Shown in pieces: positions 1 to 7,845 of a DNA stretch of 24,924 bases; position 1 is the stretch's first letter; the number at the start of each line of letters is the position of its first letter. Origin of the DNA: Flavobacteriaceae bacterium. Its GTDB lineage: Bacteria; Bacteroidota; Bacteroidia; Flavobacteriales; Flavobacteriaceae. The DNA is taken from assembly GCA_013214275.1 (NCBI GenBank), contig JABSPP010000006.1:1-24924 (forward strand), given 5' to 3'. The position numbers were made by a program, and so were the translations under genes. The notes under the pieces are model-generated. The model saw only the letters and a list, made by a program, of their open reading frames with translations, made no database searches and was not told where the DNA came from.

Positions 1-265
1 GTTGTGCTCCCATTTGTGCTTTTAAGTCGGTTGGTTGGCGTTGGATGGGAAACCGCTGGGCAGGCGTGTGAGTATTTGCAAGTGCTTTTAACTGAGCGAT
101 TTTCTGGTCTTGCGGACGAGCACGGGTGGCAGCGAGTCGTTGTAATGCTGCCATCCTTTGTGCTGCTGGTCGCTTGTCAACATGCCTTGGTCGACTATTT
201 GTTGGTCTTTGTGGTTCGTGTACCTGTCGTTGATTGACAGGCGGTTTTTTTACATATGTGTGCAT
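1..265 (-). CDS. Partial eCIS-core (DUF4157)-like protein, N-terminal 88 residues
   Basis: An uninterrupted minus-strand frame starts at ATG 263-265 (MHTYVKKPPV...) and is still open at the left edge. It contains a VDKRP block, then Gln/Ala/Leu-rich segments (AALQRLAATRARPQDQ, IAQLKALANTHTPAQ) and ends near PIQRQPTDLKAQMG. This layout (MxTY/H start, V-D-x-RP, repeated QL-x-ALA/AMA units, then P-I-Q-x) matches what I know of the N-terminal leaders of DUF4157 proteins, which are linked to extracellular contractile injection systems or polymorphic-toxin cargo. The DUF4157 domain itself, with its HExxH-like motif, would lie to the left and is not visible. G+C over 1-240 is about 51% by hand count, against about 23% over 241-300, so the gene may have been acquired. 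No promoter match was seen. Family assignment is from memory of the leader pattern; function and cargo are unknown. Confidence 0.6.
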   Translation of the reverse strand, partial: MHTYVKKPPVNQRQVHEPQRPTNSRPRHVDKRPAAQRMAALQRLAATRARPQDQKIAQLKALANTHTPAQRFPIQRQPTDLKAQMGAQ

Positions 266-540
266 AATCTAAAAAAAATTGTTTGTTATTATTATTATGG
301 AATATATCATGAGATGGACGACACATTTCCAAAGAAGGTCAATTTTTGTCAATCATGAGTATCTTTCAAATGCTAAAACAAGTTACCAACGGTACCAACA
401 GAAATTCGCCGTGTTCTCTGGTTAATGTTCGGTTTGTAGCTTCAATTTGAGATGTATTGTCTTACAAAATATGTCCTACAGTGAGGTAATATGTGCTTTT
501 TTTCCTATAAGTGCTAAAGGGTCTGTATTCTTTATTTACA

Positions 541-631
541 AGGCTTCGCCCTTATCGGTGGTAAGGACTACCGAGGTAAAATAGGATTATCCTATGGGCT
601 TATGGCATTCGTGGAGAATGCCGTATCCTAT
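541..631. other. Hairpin-rich structured block
   Basis: Several inverted repeats are nested within about 90 bases. GGCATTC (604-610) pairs with GAATGCC (616-622) around a 5-base loop. ATAGGAT (581-587) can pair with ATCCTAT at 589-595 or with a second copy at 625-631, which would enclose the first hairpin. CGGTGGT (556-562) pairs with ACTACCG (567-573) with one G-T pair. This could be a structured RNA, a recombination or transposon end, or the remnant of one. No family is recognised. Confidence 0.4.
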
Positions 632-792
632 ATCAAATATAAAGTAAGATCACTAATGTGTCAATCCCCAAAAATGGTGAAATTTGAAACTCCCCCATCA
701 ACCCAATAATGAGAACTCTCAGCTTTTGATGATCAGATTGGCGATAGCAGTAGATGTTCAATTAGAAAGAAATGTAAGAGATATAATCTTGC

Positions 793-820
793 ACGAGAAG
801 GGACGGAGTTTCTCGTTTTT
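793..820 (+). terminator. Terminator-like hairpin, plus strand
   Basis: ACGAGAA (793-799) pairs with TTCTCGT (810-816) around a 10-base loop, followed directly by four more T. There is no plus-strand protein gene upstream, so it would end either an unrecognised transcript, perhaps from the hairpin-rich block at 541-631, or readthrough opposing prfA. Confidence 0.4.
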
Positions 821-913
821 GACAATTAGTTAATTAACTTGAATACATCCGGCGCAATTAGTAATTTAAACATACTACTTGTTAAATAGATTACATATTT
901 TAGGGGTACATAC

Positions 914-1990
914 TTAGATTGTTTCTCCCAACTCTTTTAGTTTGCTGGTGTTTTCCGCTAGCATTAACTCATCAATAATTTTTTGGATATCACCATTAAC
1001 GATGTTAGAAAGGTCGTACAATGTAAGACCGATCCTGTGATCTGTAACCCTTCCTTGCGGGTAGTTATAAGTTCTAATCTTAGCAGATCGATCTCCAGAG
1101 GTAACCATAGAACCTCGCTTAGCAGCATCAGCCTCTTGCTTTTTTGCAAGTTCCAAATCATATAAGCGAGAACGTAGTACTTTAAACGCCTTCTCTTTAT
1201 TCTTGTGTTGTGACTTTTGATCCTGGCATTGAGCCACCAGCCCTGTTGGAATGTGCGTGAGTCGCACTGCTGAATACGTTGTGTTTACAGATTGACCACC
1301 GGGTCCAGAAGAGCAGAAGTAATCAATTCGTACATCTTTTGGATTGATTTCAACATCAAATTCTTCAGCTTCTGGAAACACCATACAGGTCGCTGCCGAT
1401 GTATGGACTCGTCCTTGTGTTTCCGTTTGCGGGACTCGTTGCACACGGTGGACTCCTGCTTCAAATTTTAAGGTGCCATACACATCTTCACCGGAGACTT
1501 CAAATTGAATTTCCTTAAATCCGCCACTCGTGCCTTCACTAAAATCAACAGCAGCTACTTTCCAGCCTTTACTTTCACAATATCTAGTATACATTCGGAA
1601 CAAATCTCCTGCAAAAATACTCGCCTCATCTCCTCCTGTTCCTGCACGGAGTTCTACTACTGCATTTTTTCCATCTTCTGGATCCTTTGGAATAAGCAAA
1701 AATTTAATCTGCTCTTCCAGTTGTGAAATCCTAGCATTCGCCTCATCCATTTCCAACCTCGCCATTTCCACCATTTCACTATCAGTTCCATCAGTAATAA
1801 TTTCTTTGGCTTCAGCAATATTCGCCAACAAAGACTCATATTCTTTGGCTTTTTTCACTACCTCGCCTAGATCTTTGTATTCTTTATTGAGCTGAATATA
1901 TCGCTTTTGGTCGGTAATAATATCTGGTTGAATGATAAGTTCAGAGACCTCATCGTATCGTTGTTTTACAATTTGTAACTTATCTAACAT
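914..1990 (-). CDS. prfA: Peptide chain release factor 1
   Basis: This is RF1, which recognises UAA and UAG in the ribosomal A site and triggers hydrolysis of peptidyl-tRNA. At 358 aa it has the usual length. The N-terminal helical domain (about 1-100) is followed by the acidic stretch ELRAGTGGDEA (113-123), the codon-recognition P-x-T tripeptide in RVPQTETQGRVHTSA (187-189), and the catalytic GGQ at 231-233 within SSGPGGQSVNTT. P-x-T (PQT) rather than the RF2 tripeptide SPF supports RF1 over RF2. It lies 65 nt downstream of purM on the same strand with no promoter match between them, so the two are probably co-transcribed. The gene often found next in Bacteroidota, pyrF, is absent; the sequence beyond is non-coding. 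Confidence 0.97.
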   Translation of the reverse strand: MLDKLQIVKQRYDEVSELIIQPDIITDQKRYIQLNKEYKDLGEVVKKAKEYESLLANIAEAKEIITDGTDSEMVEMARLEMDEANARISQLEEQIKFLLIPKDPEDGKNAVVELRAGTGGDEASIFAGDLFRMYTRYCESKGWKVAAVDFSEGTSGGFKEIQFEVSGEDVYGTLKFEAGVHRVQRVPQTETQGRVHTSAATCMVFPEAEEFDVEINPKDVRIDYFCSSGPGGQSVNTTYSAVRLTHIPTGLVAQCQDQKSQHKNKEKAFKVLRSRLYDLELAKKQEADAAKRGSMVTSGDRSAKIRTYNYPQGRVTDHRIGLTLYDLSNIVNGDIQKIIDELMLAENTSKLKELGETI

Positions 1991-2055
1991 TAGTTATCTT
2001 TTGTGGATGGCGAATTTACAATTTTCTGTGAGAAATTATCTAGAAACGTTTTTTC

Positions 2056-3237
2056 CTAGTGATAATAAAATGTACCATACTCGCTCTTTATGATTAATTT
2101 TTTAGTGTCAGATTTCTCTACTCGACCAACGATTTTTGCATCTACATCATAAGACTCAGAGATAGAAATTAGCTCCTTTGCAATCTCTGGGTTTACATAC
2201 AATTCCATTCGATGACCACAATTAAATACTTGATACATCTCCCTCCAGTCAGTTTTGGATTGCTCCTGAATTAATTTGAACAGCGGTGGAACTGTAAACA
2301 TATTGTCTTTGATGATGTGTAAATCGTCAATGAAGTGAAGAATTTTCGTTTGTGCCCCTCCTGAGCAGTGAATCATACCATGTATATCGTTTGCATCATA
2401 CTTTAACAGAATTTCTTTAATAATTGGCGCATAAGTTCTTGTGGGCGATAAAACCAATTTTCCAGCATCAATAGGTGAATGTTCCACATAATCTGTCAAT
2501 CTTACATCACCTGAGTACACCAATTCTTCAGGTACAGCAGCATCAAAACTTTCAGGGAATTTTTCGGCAAGGTATTTATGAAATACATCATGTCTTGCAG
2601 AGGTAAGACCGTTGCTTCCCATACCGCCATTATACTCTGTTTCATATGTAGCCTGACCAAAGGACGCCAATCCTACAATGACATCACCTGCTTTAATATT
2701 TCCATTATCAATAACATGCGAGCGTTTTATTCTCGCTGTCACCGTAGAATCTACAATGATAGTTCTTACCAAATCACCTACATCAGCCGTTTCACCACCT
2801 GTAGAGTGAATCGTAATACCATACTTCTCTAAATCTTTAATTAACTCCTCTGTTCCATGGATAATAGCCGAAATCACCTCACCTGAAATTACATTTTTAT
2901 TTCTTCCTATGGTGGATGACAACATAATCTTATCTGTTGCTCCCACACACAAAAGATCATCAATATTCATGATTAGAGCATCTTGAGCAATTCCTTTCCA
3001 AACAGATATATCTCCTGTTTCCTTCCAATACATATATGCTAGTGATGATTTGGTTCCTGCTCCATCAGCATGCATCACAAGACAATACTCATCGTCGTTG
3101 GTTAAGTAATCTGGAACAATTTTACAGAATGCTTTAGGATATAAGCCTTTGTCTATGTTTTTGATGGCATTATGTACATCTTCTTTAGATGCAGAAACGC
3201 CTCTTTGAGCATATCTCTTTGAAACCTCTTGACTCAT
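2056..3237 (-). CDS. purM: Phosphoribosylformylglycinamidine cyclo-ligase (AIR synthase)
   Basis: PurM closes the imidazole ring of formylglycinamidine ribotide in ATP-dependent purine synthesis. The protein is 393 aa. It starts MSQEVSKRYAQRGVS, has the glycine-rich HADGAGTKSSLAY segment (about 56-68), DALIMNIDDLLCVGA (about 87-101), TGGETADVGD (about 146-155) and a C-terminal AIRS_C domain including GMIHCSGGAQTKI. It is longer than the roughly 345 aa E. coli enzyme but fits the Bacteroidota form, which is often annotated only as AIR synthase-related. It is the first gene of a probable purM-prfA transcript, with a promoter-like sequence at 3255-3281. Confidence 0.92.
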   Translation of the reverse strand: MSQEVSKRYAQRGVSASKEDVHNAIKNIDKGLYPKAFCKIVPDYLTNDDEYCLVMHADGAGTKSSLAYMYWKETGDISVWKGIAQDALIMNIDDLLCVGATDKIMLSSTIGRNKNVISGEVISAIIHGTEELIKDLEKYGITIHSTGGETADVGDLVRTIIVDSTVTARIKRSHVIDNGNIKAGDVIVGLASFGQATYETEYNGGMGSNGLTSARHDVFHKYLAEKFPESFDAAVPEELVYSGDVRLTDYVEHSPIDAGKLVLSPTRTYAPIIKEILLKYDANDIHGMIHCSGGAQTKILHFIDDLHIIKDNMFTVPPLFKLIQEQSKTDWREMYQVFNCGHRMELYVNPEIAKELISISESYDVDAKIVGRVEKSDTKKLIIKSEYGTFYYH

Positions 3238-3254
3238 TAAATTCTGATTTTAAA

Positions 3255-3281
3255 CAAAAGTACGGATTGTTTTTTCTTCAA
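3255..3281 (-). promoter_or_regulatory. Predicted promoter for purM-prfA
   Basis: Read on the minus strand, TTG (3281-3279), 16 nt, then TACTTTTG (3262-3255), which fits the Bacteroidota -7 consensus TAnnTTTG. The spacer is one or two bases short. The -7 box ends 18 nt before the purM start codon. Confidence 0.4.
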
Positions 3282-3428
3282 AAAGAAAAAAATAGATTTC
3301 ATCAAACCTAAGGTGAAAAAGCGTTGAAATATTTATTTAAAATTTTTAAAATAGCAGCTTTTTTTTGAGAAAATAACAAATGTGAATAATTTCTTGACAA
3401 AAACCCATAAATGAGTGTCATTTTTTAC

Positions 3429-3456
3429 TTGAAAAACAGGAATTGAATTATATTTG
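3429..3456 (+). promoter_or_regulatory. Predicted promoter for glutamine synthetase
   Basis: TTG (3429-3431), a 17-nt spacer, then TATATTTG (3449-3456): an exact match to the Bacteroidota promoter pattern. The leader before the start codon would be about 24 nt. Confidence 0.6.
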
Positions 3457-3486
3457 TTTACATTATTAATTTCATAAAACAATACA

Positions 3487-4497
3487 ATGAGTAAGTCTAA
3501 ATTAGAGTATATTTGGTTGGATGGTTACTTCCCTACTCAAAACATGAGAAGCAAGACAAAGATCGAATCAGATTTTAGCGGAAAATTAGAAGATTGCCCT
3601 ATTTGGTCTTTTGATGGTTCATCTACAAAACAAGCTGAAGGTGGTTCTTCAGATTGTTTACTAAAGCCTGTGGCTATCTTCCCAGATCCAGCTAGGAGAG
3701 ATGGATACTTGGTCATGACAGAGGTACTAAACGCCGATGGAACACCTCATCCAACGAACGCTAGAGCAAAAATTGATGATGACGACAACGATTTCTGGTT
3801 TGGGTTCGAGCAAGAATATTTTATTATGGATACCGAGACCCAGTTACCTCTGGGATTTCCAATTGGTGGTTATCCGGGTCCACAAGGTATGTATTATTGC
3901 TCTGTTGGTGGAAAAAATACTCACGGAAGAGACTTGGTAGAGCGTCATGCAGACTTTTGTATTGATGCAGGAATTAATTTTGAAGGAATCAACCAAGAAG
4001 TTGCAAGCGGACAGTGGGAATTTCAAATCTTTGCCAAAGGAGCCAAAGCTGCTGGTGATCAAATCTGGGTAGCTCGTTACCTTTTAGATAGATTAACAGA
4101 AGACTATGGATACTACATAGAATATCATCCCAAACCCATAAAAGGCGATTGGAATGGGTCTGGTATGCATGCCAATTTTTCCAATACACTACTTCGAACG
4201 TGTGGAAGTAAAGAAACCTATGAGAAAGTATGTGAGGCTTTTAGACCAGTAGCAAAAGAACATATTAGCGTTTATGGAGAATTTAACGATCAGCGACTGA
4301 CAGGGCTGCACGAGACAGCATCAATCAATGACTTTAGTTATGGAGTTTCAGACAGAGGCGCATCTATTAGAATCCCAATCATTACAGTAGAAAAAGGCTG
4401 GAAAGGTTGGTTAGAAGACAGAAGACCTGCTTCCAATGCCGACCCATACAAAGTTGCTGGACGTATTGTTGAGACAGTAAAGTCAGCCGACGTTTAG
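3487..4497 (+). CDS. Glutamine synthetase, eukaryotic-like GSII type
   Basis: It makes glutamine from glutamate, ammonia and ATP in the cytoplasm. At 336 aa it matches the short GSII class rather than GSI (about 470 aa) or GSIII (about 700 aa). Family landmarks are the N-terminal beta-grasp domain with IWSFDGSSTKQAEG (about 39-52), the catalytic-domain start FWFGFEQEYF (about 103-112), NGSGMHANFS (about 218-227), the LTGLHETASI segment, and the nucleotide-binding EDRRPASNADPY near the end. It has its own promoter and is followed by a terminator, so it appears to be a single-gene unit. No PII or ammonium transporter gene is nearby. Confidence 0.95.
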   Translation: MSKSKLEYIWLDGYFPTQNMRSKTKIESDFSGKLEDCPIWSFDGSSTKQAEGGSSDCLLKPVAIFPDPARRDGYLVMTEVLNADGTPHPTNARAKIDDDDNDFWFGFEQEYFIMDTETQLPLGFPIGGYPGPQGMYYCSVGGKNTHGRDLVERHADFCIDAGINFEGINQEVASGQWEFQIFAKGAKAAGDQIWVARYLLDRLTEDYGYYIEYHPKPIKGDWNGSGMHANFSNTLLRTCGSKETYEKVCEAFRPVAKEHISVYGEFNDQRLTGLHETASINDFSYGVSDRGASIRIPIITVEKGWKGWLEDRRPASNADPYKVAGRIVETVKSADV

Positions 4498-4520
4498 TCA
4501 ATACAACGCACAAGAATACA

Positions 4521-4550
4521 AAACCCCATGACCATGTCTGGGGTTTTTTT
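4521..4550. terminator. Bidirectional terminator between glutamine synthetase and CaCA exchanger
   Basis: AAACCCC (4521-4527) pairs with GGGGTTT (4540-4546), followed by further T residues on the plus strand. The minus strand also ends the stem with T residues, so it can serve both convergent genes. The exchanger's stop codon (4549-4551) overlaps the T tract. Confidence 0.75.
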
Positions 4551-5484
4551 ATGTAATTGTTTGATAAATGAAAATAGTATAAACTACCAGTAAAATAAGT
4601 CCTTCTTTTTGATCCAATCGCATTTTTTTTGGTAAAAATACCATTGGTAGAATAAGAAATGATATCCCAAGCATCCAGTAGAGGTCTACAGAAACCAACT
4701 TACTGTCCATGACTGAAACTGGTGTAACCATCGCTGTAATTCCCAAGACAGCCATTATATTAAACATATTAGATCCAATAAGGTTTCCTATAGAAATAGC
4801 TTTTTCCTTTTTAAGAATTGCAATAACAGATGCCGCCAATTCAGGAATACTGGTTCCCACAGAAATTATCGTAATTCCTATCAATCGTTCACTTACACCA
4901 AATTCAAGTGCTAACTTGGTAGCCCCTAGAATTAAGACCTCAGACCCACCCCACAAAGAGACCGCTCCAATAAGAAAAAACAACAAAGTTTGATAGTCTG
5001 GTAATATCTCGTCATCTTCCGGCATTTCATCAACAACTGCTTGCTTTTGAAATTTTAGTAGAAACACTAAAAAAATGATTAACAGTAAAAATAAAATCAC
5101 CCCTTCGCCTCTGGTAATAGACAAATCGTCGTAGACAAAAAAGAACAATACCAAGGAAGCAGCCGACATCATAGGCCAATCAATCGTATAAAAACTTTTC
5201 TTAACATCAATTTTAGCAATAAGTAATGTGATCCCCAATACAAGCCCTAGATTGGCTATATTAGAACCTATTACATTGCTCAACGCCAAATCCGGAAACC
5301 CATCAATCGCAGATTGAACACTTACAATCAACTCAGGTGCAGAAGTGGCAAAGGAGACCACCGTCATTCCAATGACAATTTTTGGAATCTTTAGCCTCAA
5401 TGATAGGGATACCGCCGATTTTAGTAGCCAATTTCCGCCAAAAATAAGGAGTAAAAATCCTACAATAACGAATATAAAATTCAT
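4549..5484 (-). CDS. CaCA-family Na+/Ca2+ exchanger (YrbG-like)
   Basis: An inner-membrane antiporter expected to exchange Ca2+ for Na+ or H+. The 311 aa protein shows the two inverted alpha repeats of the family: alpha-1 at about 40-80 (VSFATSAPELIVSV, then NVIGSNIANL; acidic E51) and alpha-2 at about 203-245 (ISVGTSIPELAASV, then GNLIGSNMFN; E215). Hydrophobic helices fill the rest, with an acidic linker DEMPEDDEILPD (152-163) between the halves, as expected for a cytoplasmic loop. Ion selectivity cannot be read from the sequence. No promoter match was found in the short upstream interval. Confidence 0.93.
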   Translation of the reverse strand: MNFIFVIVGFLLLIFGGNWLLKSAVSLSLRLKIPKIVIGMTVVSFATSAPELIVSVQSAIDGFPDLALSNVIGSNIANLGLVLGITLLIAKIDVKKSFYTIDWPMMSAASLVLFFFVYDDLSITRGEGVILFLLLIIFLVFLLKFQKQAVVDEMPEDDEILPDYQTLLFFLIGAVSLWGGSEVLILGATKLALEFGVSERLIGITIISVGTSIPELAASVIAILKKEKAISIGNLIGSNMFNIMAVLGITAMVTPVSVMDSKLVSVDLYWMLGISFLILPMVFLPKKMRLDQKEGLILLVVYTIFIYQTIT

Positions 5485-5581
5485 TGTTTACAATTTGTGC
5501 GAAGATACATCATTCTCAGCTACTGTTTAAACAACTATCCTATTAGTCAAGAACAGAAGACTCATGCATCATTACTTTTGG

Positions 5582-5727
5582 AGGGCGTTTCCCTTTGGGT
5601 CGTGCTATTCGCTATATCTTTTTTGTCAAATAACTGCATATATGCAACCTCAGACACTAATTTCAAAAATTTGAGTGAACAAATATTAAAGAAGACAAAA
5701 AAGGATGCCGCTACTCTCTATATTTGG
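5582..5727. repeat. Bipartite short repeat, likely flavobacterial intergenic element
   Basis: The left part begins GGGCGTTTCCCTTTGGGTCG (5583-5602) and continues through a GCTATATC-T-run segment. The right part is an A-run followed by GGATGCCGCTACTCTC (5702-5717). From memory, many flavobacterial intergenic regions carry paired segments of this form (GGGCGT...GCTATATCTTTT, a spacer, AAAAGGATGCCGCT...). The boundaries are approximate, the right edge being where the IS110 reading frame stops resembling a transposase. Whether it is a MITE, a REP-like element or something else is not known to me. Confidence 0.45.
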
Positions 5728-6108
5728 TATATGGATACCTACCAAGCTAGAAGCTGCCAATTGTTCCGCTATCTTACGGCTGTCTCTAGCATCTTCTTTT
5801 TGCTTACGATCTTTGTCTGTTGTTGGAATGTCGGCTGGGTTGACCACCATATTATTGATCCCTAATTTTGTTAATTCACGATGGGCTTTAAAGCCACTAA
5901 AACTTGCTTCATACGCTGAATAATAATTACCGCCTGGAAAATGCTCCTGTAAATAGTTAGATAAAACCTCCGCCTTTGGATCTTGAGAGAAGGTCTTGTA
6001 AAATGTATCGCCTACTCGTATGGTCGTTTTCCAACTCTTTAAATGCGTATCTAGTCCAATATAAATATTTTGTCCGCTGTAATCTAATTTTGTAACTGTT
6101 TTTTCCAT
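5686..6108 (-). pseudogene. IS110-family transposase, truncated after the N-terminal domain
   Basis: This is the N-terminal part of an IS110-family DEDD transposase. IYIGLDTH (D20), YSAYEASFSGF (E67), VVNPADIP and KEDARDSRKIAEQL (about 104-117) are typical of the DEDD_Tnp_IS110 domain. Full-length relatives have roughly 320-350 aa; this frame stops after 140. Resemblance ends around LVGIHIPN (128), and the last dozen residues are read from the adjoining bipartite repeat. The final catalytic Asp and the C-terminal Transposase_20 domain are gone, so it should be inactive. A promoter match remains at 6170-6197. Confidence 0.85.
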
Positions 6109-6169
6109 GATTGTCGTATTTGTATGATATTGATGGAAAGATAAACACTTAACTTTGGTTTAGATAGTA

Positions 6170-6197
6170 CAAACATAAGGGCTAACGCAACATTCAA
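6170..6197 (-). promoter_or_regulatory. Predicted promoter of the IS110 fragment
   Basis: Minus strand: TTG (6197-6195), 17 nt, TATGTTTG (6177-6170), matching the Bacteroidota consensus. It may be the promoter of the former element, now driving only a gene fragment. Confidence 0.4.
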
Positions 6198-6250
6198 AAA
6201 AGCCTTACGATGAATAAAAAAATAAGAACAGCTATTTTTCTCAGCGTAAG
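6195..6250 (-). terminator. Probable terminator of the OmpP1-like gene
   Basis: On the minus strand CTTACG (6250-6245) and CGTAAG (6209-6204) can close a stem. Inside it an A-rich arm (AAAAATA) faces a T-rich arm (TATTTTT). The base of the stem is followed by GCTTTTTT. It lies 17-70 nt after the OmpP1-like stop codon. Its distal edge overlaps the predicted IS110 promoter. Confidence 0.45.
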
Positions 6251-6266
6251 ATACAGGCAAAATACC

Positions 6267-7661
6267 TTACAGGCTTACGGACAGTCCCAGAGTAACAATT
6301 GTATTATCAATATTCAAATCAGCCGCATCTACTTCTGGAAACTGAGGGTAAAAATTATACAATCCTGTTCTGGTATTATTGCGATAGGCAATATTCAGCT
6401 TTATAGTTCCTAAGTTATATCCAATACCAGCAGAATATTCTTGTAGGTGATCAGAATCAATCGCATTGGCATCAGGACTTTGCTGATATCGATACCCTCC
6501 TCGCAAGCTTAATTTTTTGAATCGCCACTCAGTTCCTACATTAAAAGTACTCGTTCTCCTCAAATTATTATCGAAAAATAGGTTTTCGTTTGAAAAATCA
6601 GCATTTCCAGAATTTAAGTTTAAGCCTTTAAAGTTTTCAGAGATATAATCCATACTAATCAACCCGATCTTCCCAAAGATCAAGGCAGCACTAGTTGTTA
6701 ACTTACTAGGAGTTCTTAAGGCATAATCAAACGATTGCCTAGGCGTAAAACGACCTGAGTAATTTTGATAGATATTCTGAGGATCTTCAGAAACTGTAAT
6801 TTCAGTGACTCCAAAATAGCCATCGTTATCAACAATATTGGTGTCTTCTATGATCTCTGAATACCATGTTGGTGTCTGATAGCTTATACCCAATCGAAGA
6901 TTTTTACTTGCTTTATAAATCAATCCAGCACTCAACGAAAAACCAGTTCCAGCCGTATAATTGTCTTGAAAAAAGCTAGCATTTAATGTATTGCCATTTC
7001 CATCACTATTTTCCTCTCTTAAAGTAGCAAATTGAGAAAAAGTAATATCATAAAAATTCAGCCCTGCTCCCAAGTGGATTTTATCTCTGTAAGTTCCACC
7101 AAAAGTTAAATTTAATTCAGAAATATCACCATTATAAGTGTTAAAAAATTGCTGATTATTTCCTATGTTATAAAGGATCGGTGTAGTATTTACATCAAAA
7201 GGGAAAAAATCAAAAGTAGCTATTCCGCTATTTCCCGCTGAGACAAAAGAATTACTAAAATCTGCCAAAATGCGATAATTTACCCCAAAGGCTAGCTTAG
7301 ACCAATCCTCATCACCAGAGTTGGAGAAACTAAAAATTGCTCCAGCACTCGATAAATCAAAATATTCTTCTTGCGTTACACGAGAACTTCCATAGTAGGT
7401 ACTGGTATGATCTGTACTTCTAGTTTGAAATGCTGCAAATGCACGGCTCCCGTTAAAAACAGAAACTCCTGCAGGATTGACAGATAAGGCTGTTATATCG
7501 CCTCCCAAGGCTCCAAATGCTCCTCCCATAGCGTTAAATCTCGCACTACCATTGTAGCTGTTTTGGGAAAATAAAATAGCTAAATCTTCATATCCTAATG
7601 CTTGTGAAAAAGCACAAAAGTTGACTAATGATAGTACTGCAAAAAATATAATTTTTTTCAT
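6267..7661 (-). CDS. OmpP1/FadL-family outer-membrane protein
   Basis: A 464 aa outer-membrane beta-barrel of the OmpP1/FadL type, often annotated as a hemin receptor or transporter in Flavobacteriia. It starts with a signal peptide (MKKIIFFAVLSLVNFCAFSQ, cleavage near 19-20). Next comes the N-terminal hatch-like segment with GSARFNAMGGAFGALGG (38-54) and the conserved NPAG (62-65), then alternating amphipathic strands rich in aromatic residues. It ends in VTLGLSVSL, a plausible last strand although without a terminal Phe. Relatives carry fatty acids or other hydrophobic compounds; the substrate here is unknown. It lies 184 nt downstream of the lipoprotein gene with no promoter match between, so co-transcription is possible. 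Confidence 0.88.
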   Translation of the reverse strand: MKKIIFFAVLSLVNFCAFSQALGYEDLAILFSQNSYNGSARFNAMGGAFGALGGDITALSVNPAGVSVFNGSRAFAAFQTRSTDHTSTYYGSSRVTQEEYFDLSSAGAIFSFSNSGDEDWSKLAFGVNYRILADFSNSFVSAGNSGIATFDFFPFDVNTTPILYNIGNNQQFFNTYNGDISELNLTFGGTYRDKIHLGAGLNFYDITFSQFATLREENSDGNGNTLNASFFQDNYTAGTGFSLSAGLIYKASKNLRLGISYQTPTWYSEIIEDTNIVDNDGYFGVTEITVSEDPQNIYQNYSGRFTPRQSFDYALRTPSKLTTSAALIFGKIGLISMDYISENFKGLNLNSGNADFSNENLFFDNNLRRTSTFNVGTEWRFKKLSLRGGYRYQQSPDANAIDSDHLQEYSAGIGYNLGTIKLNIAYRNNTRTGLYNFYPQFPEVDAADLNIDNTIVTLGLSVSL

Positions 7662-7845
7662 ATTCTATGGTGAATCTTTTTACTTGTCTTGTATGAGTTA
7701 ATCTTGAATTTGACAAAAGTCTAGATCAGAAAATTACTAGCCTCATTAATCAATGCTAGATGTGACTTTTTTAATAATAAAACTTAAGTTTAGCTTCAGA
7801 AATTAGTGTTTAAATAGCCATGATTAAATTGGAAGGTAAATATAA

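Larger units (their letters stand above)
266..913. other. Long intergenic region with hairpins, no gene found
   Basis: No frame here looks like a real gene; the longest plus-strand candidates (for example 38 codons from 310) have no recognisable motif. The stretch holds a hairpin-rich block (541-631) and a terminator-like hairpin (793-820), listed separately. It separates the left-edge eCIS-like gene from prfA. In many Bacteroidota I would expect pyrF next to prfA, so this could be a junction left by rearrangement or insertion. Confidence 0.5.

Noticed and set aside
4..237. A plus-strand frame of 77 codons at the left edge
   Set aside because: It is the reverse of the better-supported minus-strand eCIS-like gene, and its translation shows no family features.
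310..426. A 38-codon plus-strand ORF in the gap before prfA
   Set aside because: It is short, without a recognised motif or promoter, and lies in a region that looks like a rearrangement joint.
659..700. A TGTCAATCCCC... segment that recalled the repeated ends of IS21-type elements
   Set aside because: The resemblance is weak, no istA or istB remnant is found next to it, and no matching opposite end is present.
5497..5865. A 122-codon plus-strand frame overlapping the IS110 fragment
   Set aside because: It spans the bipartite repeat and the reverse strand of the transposase fragment, so it is a chance frame.
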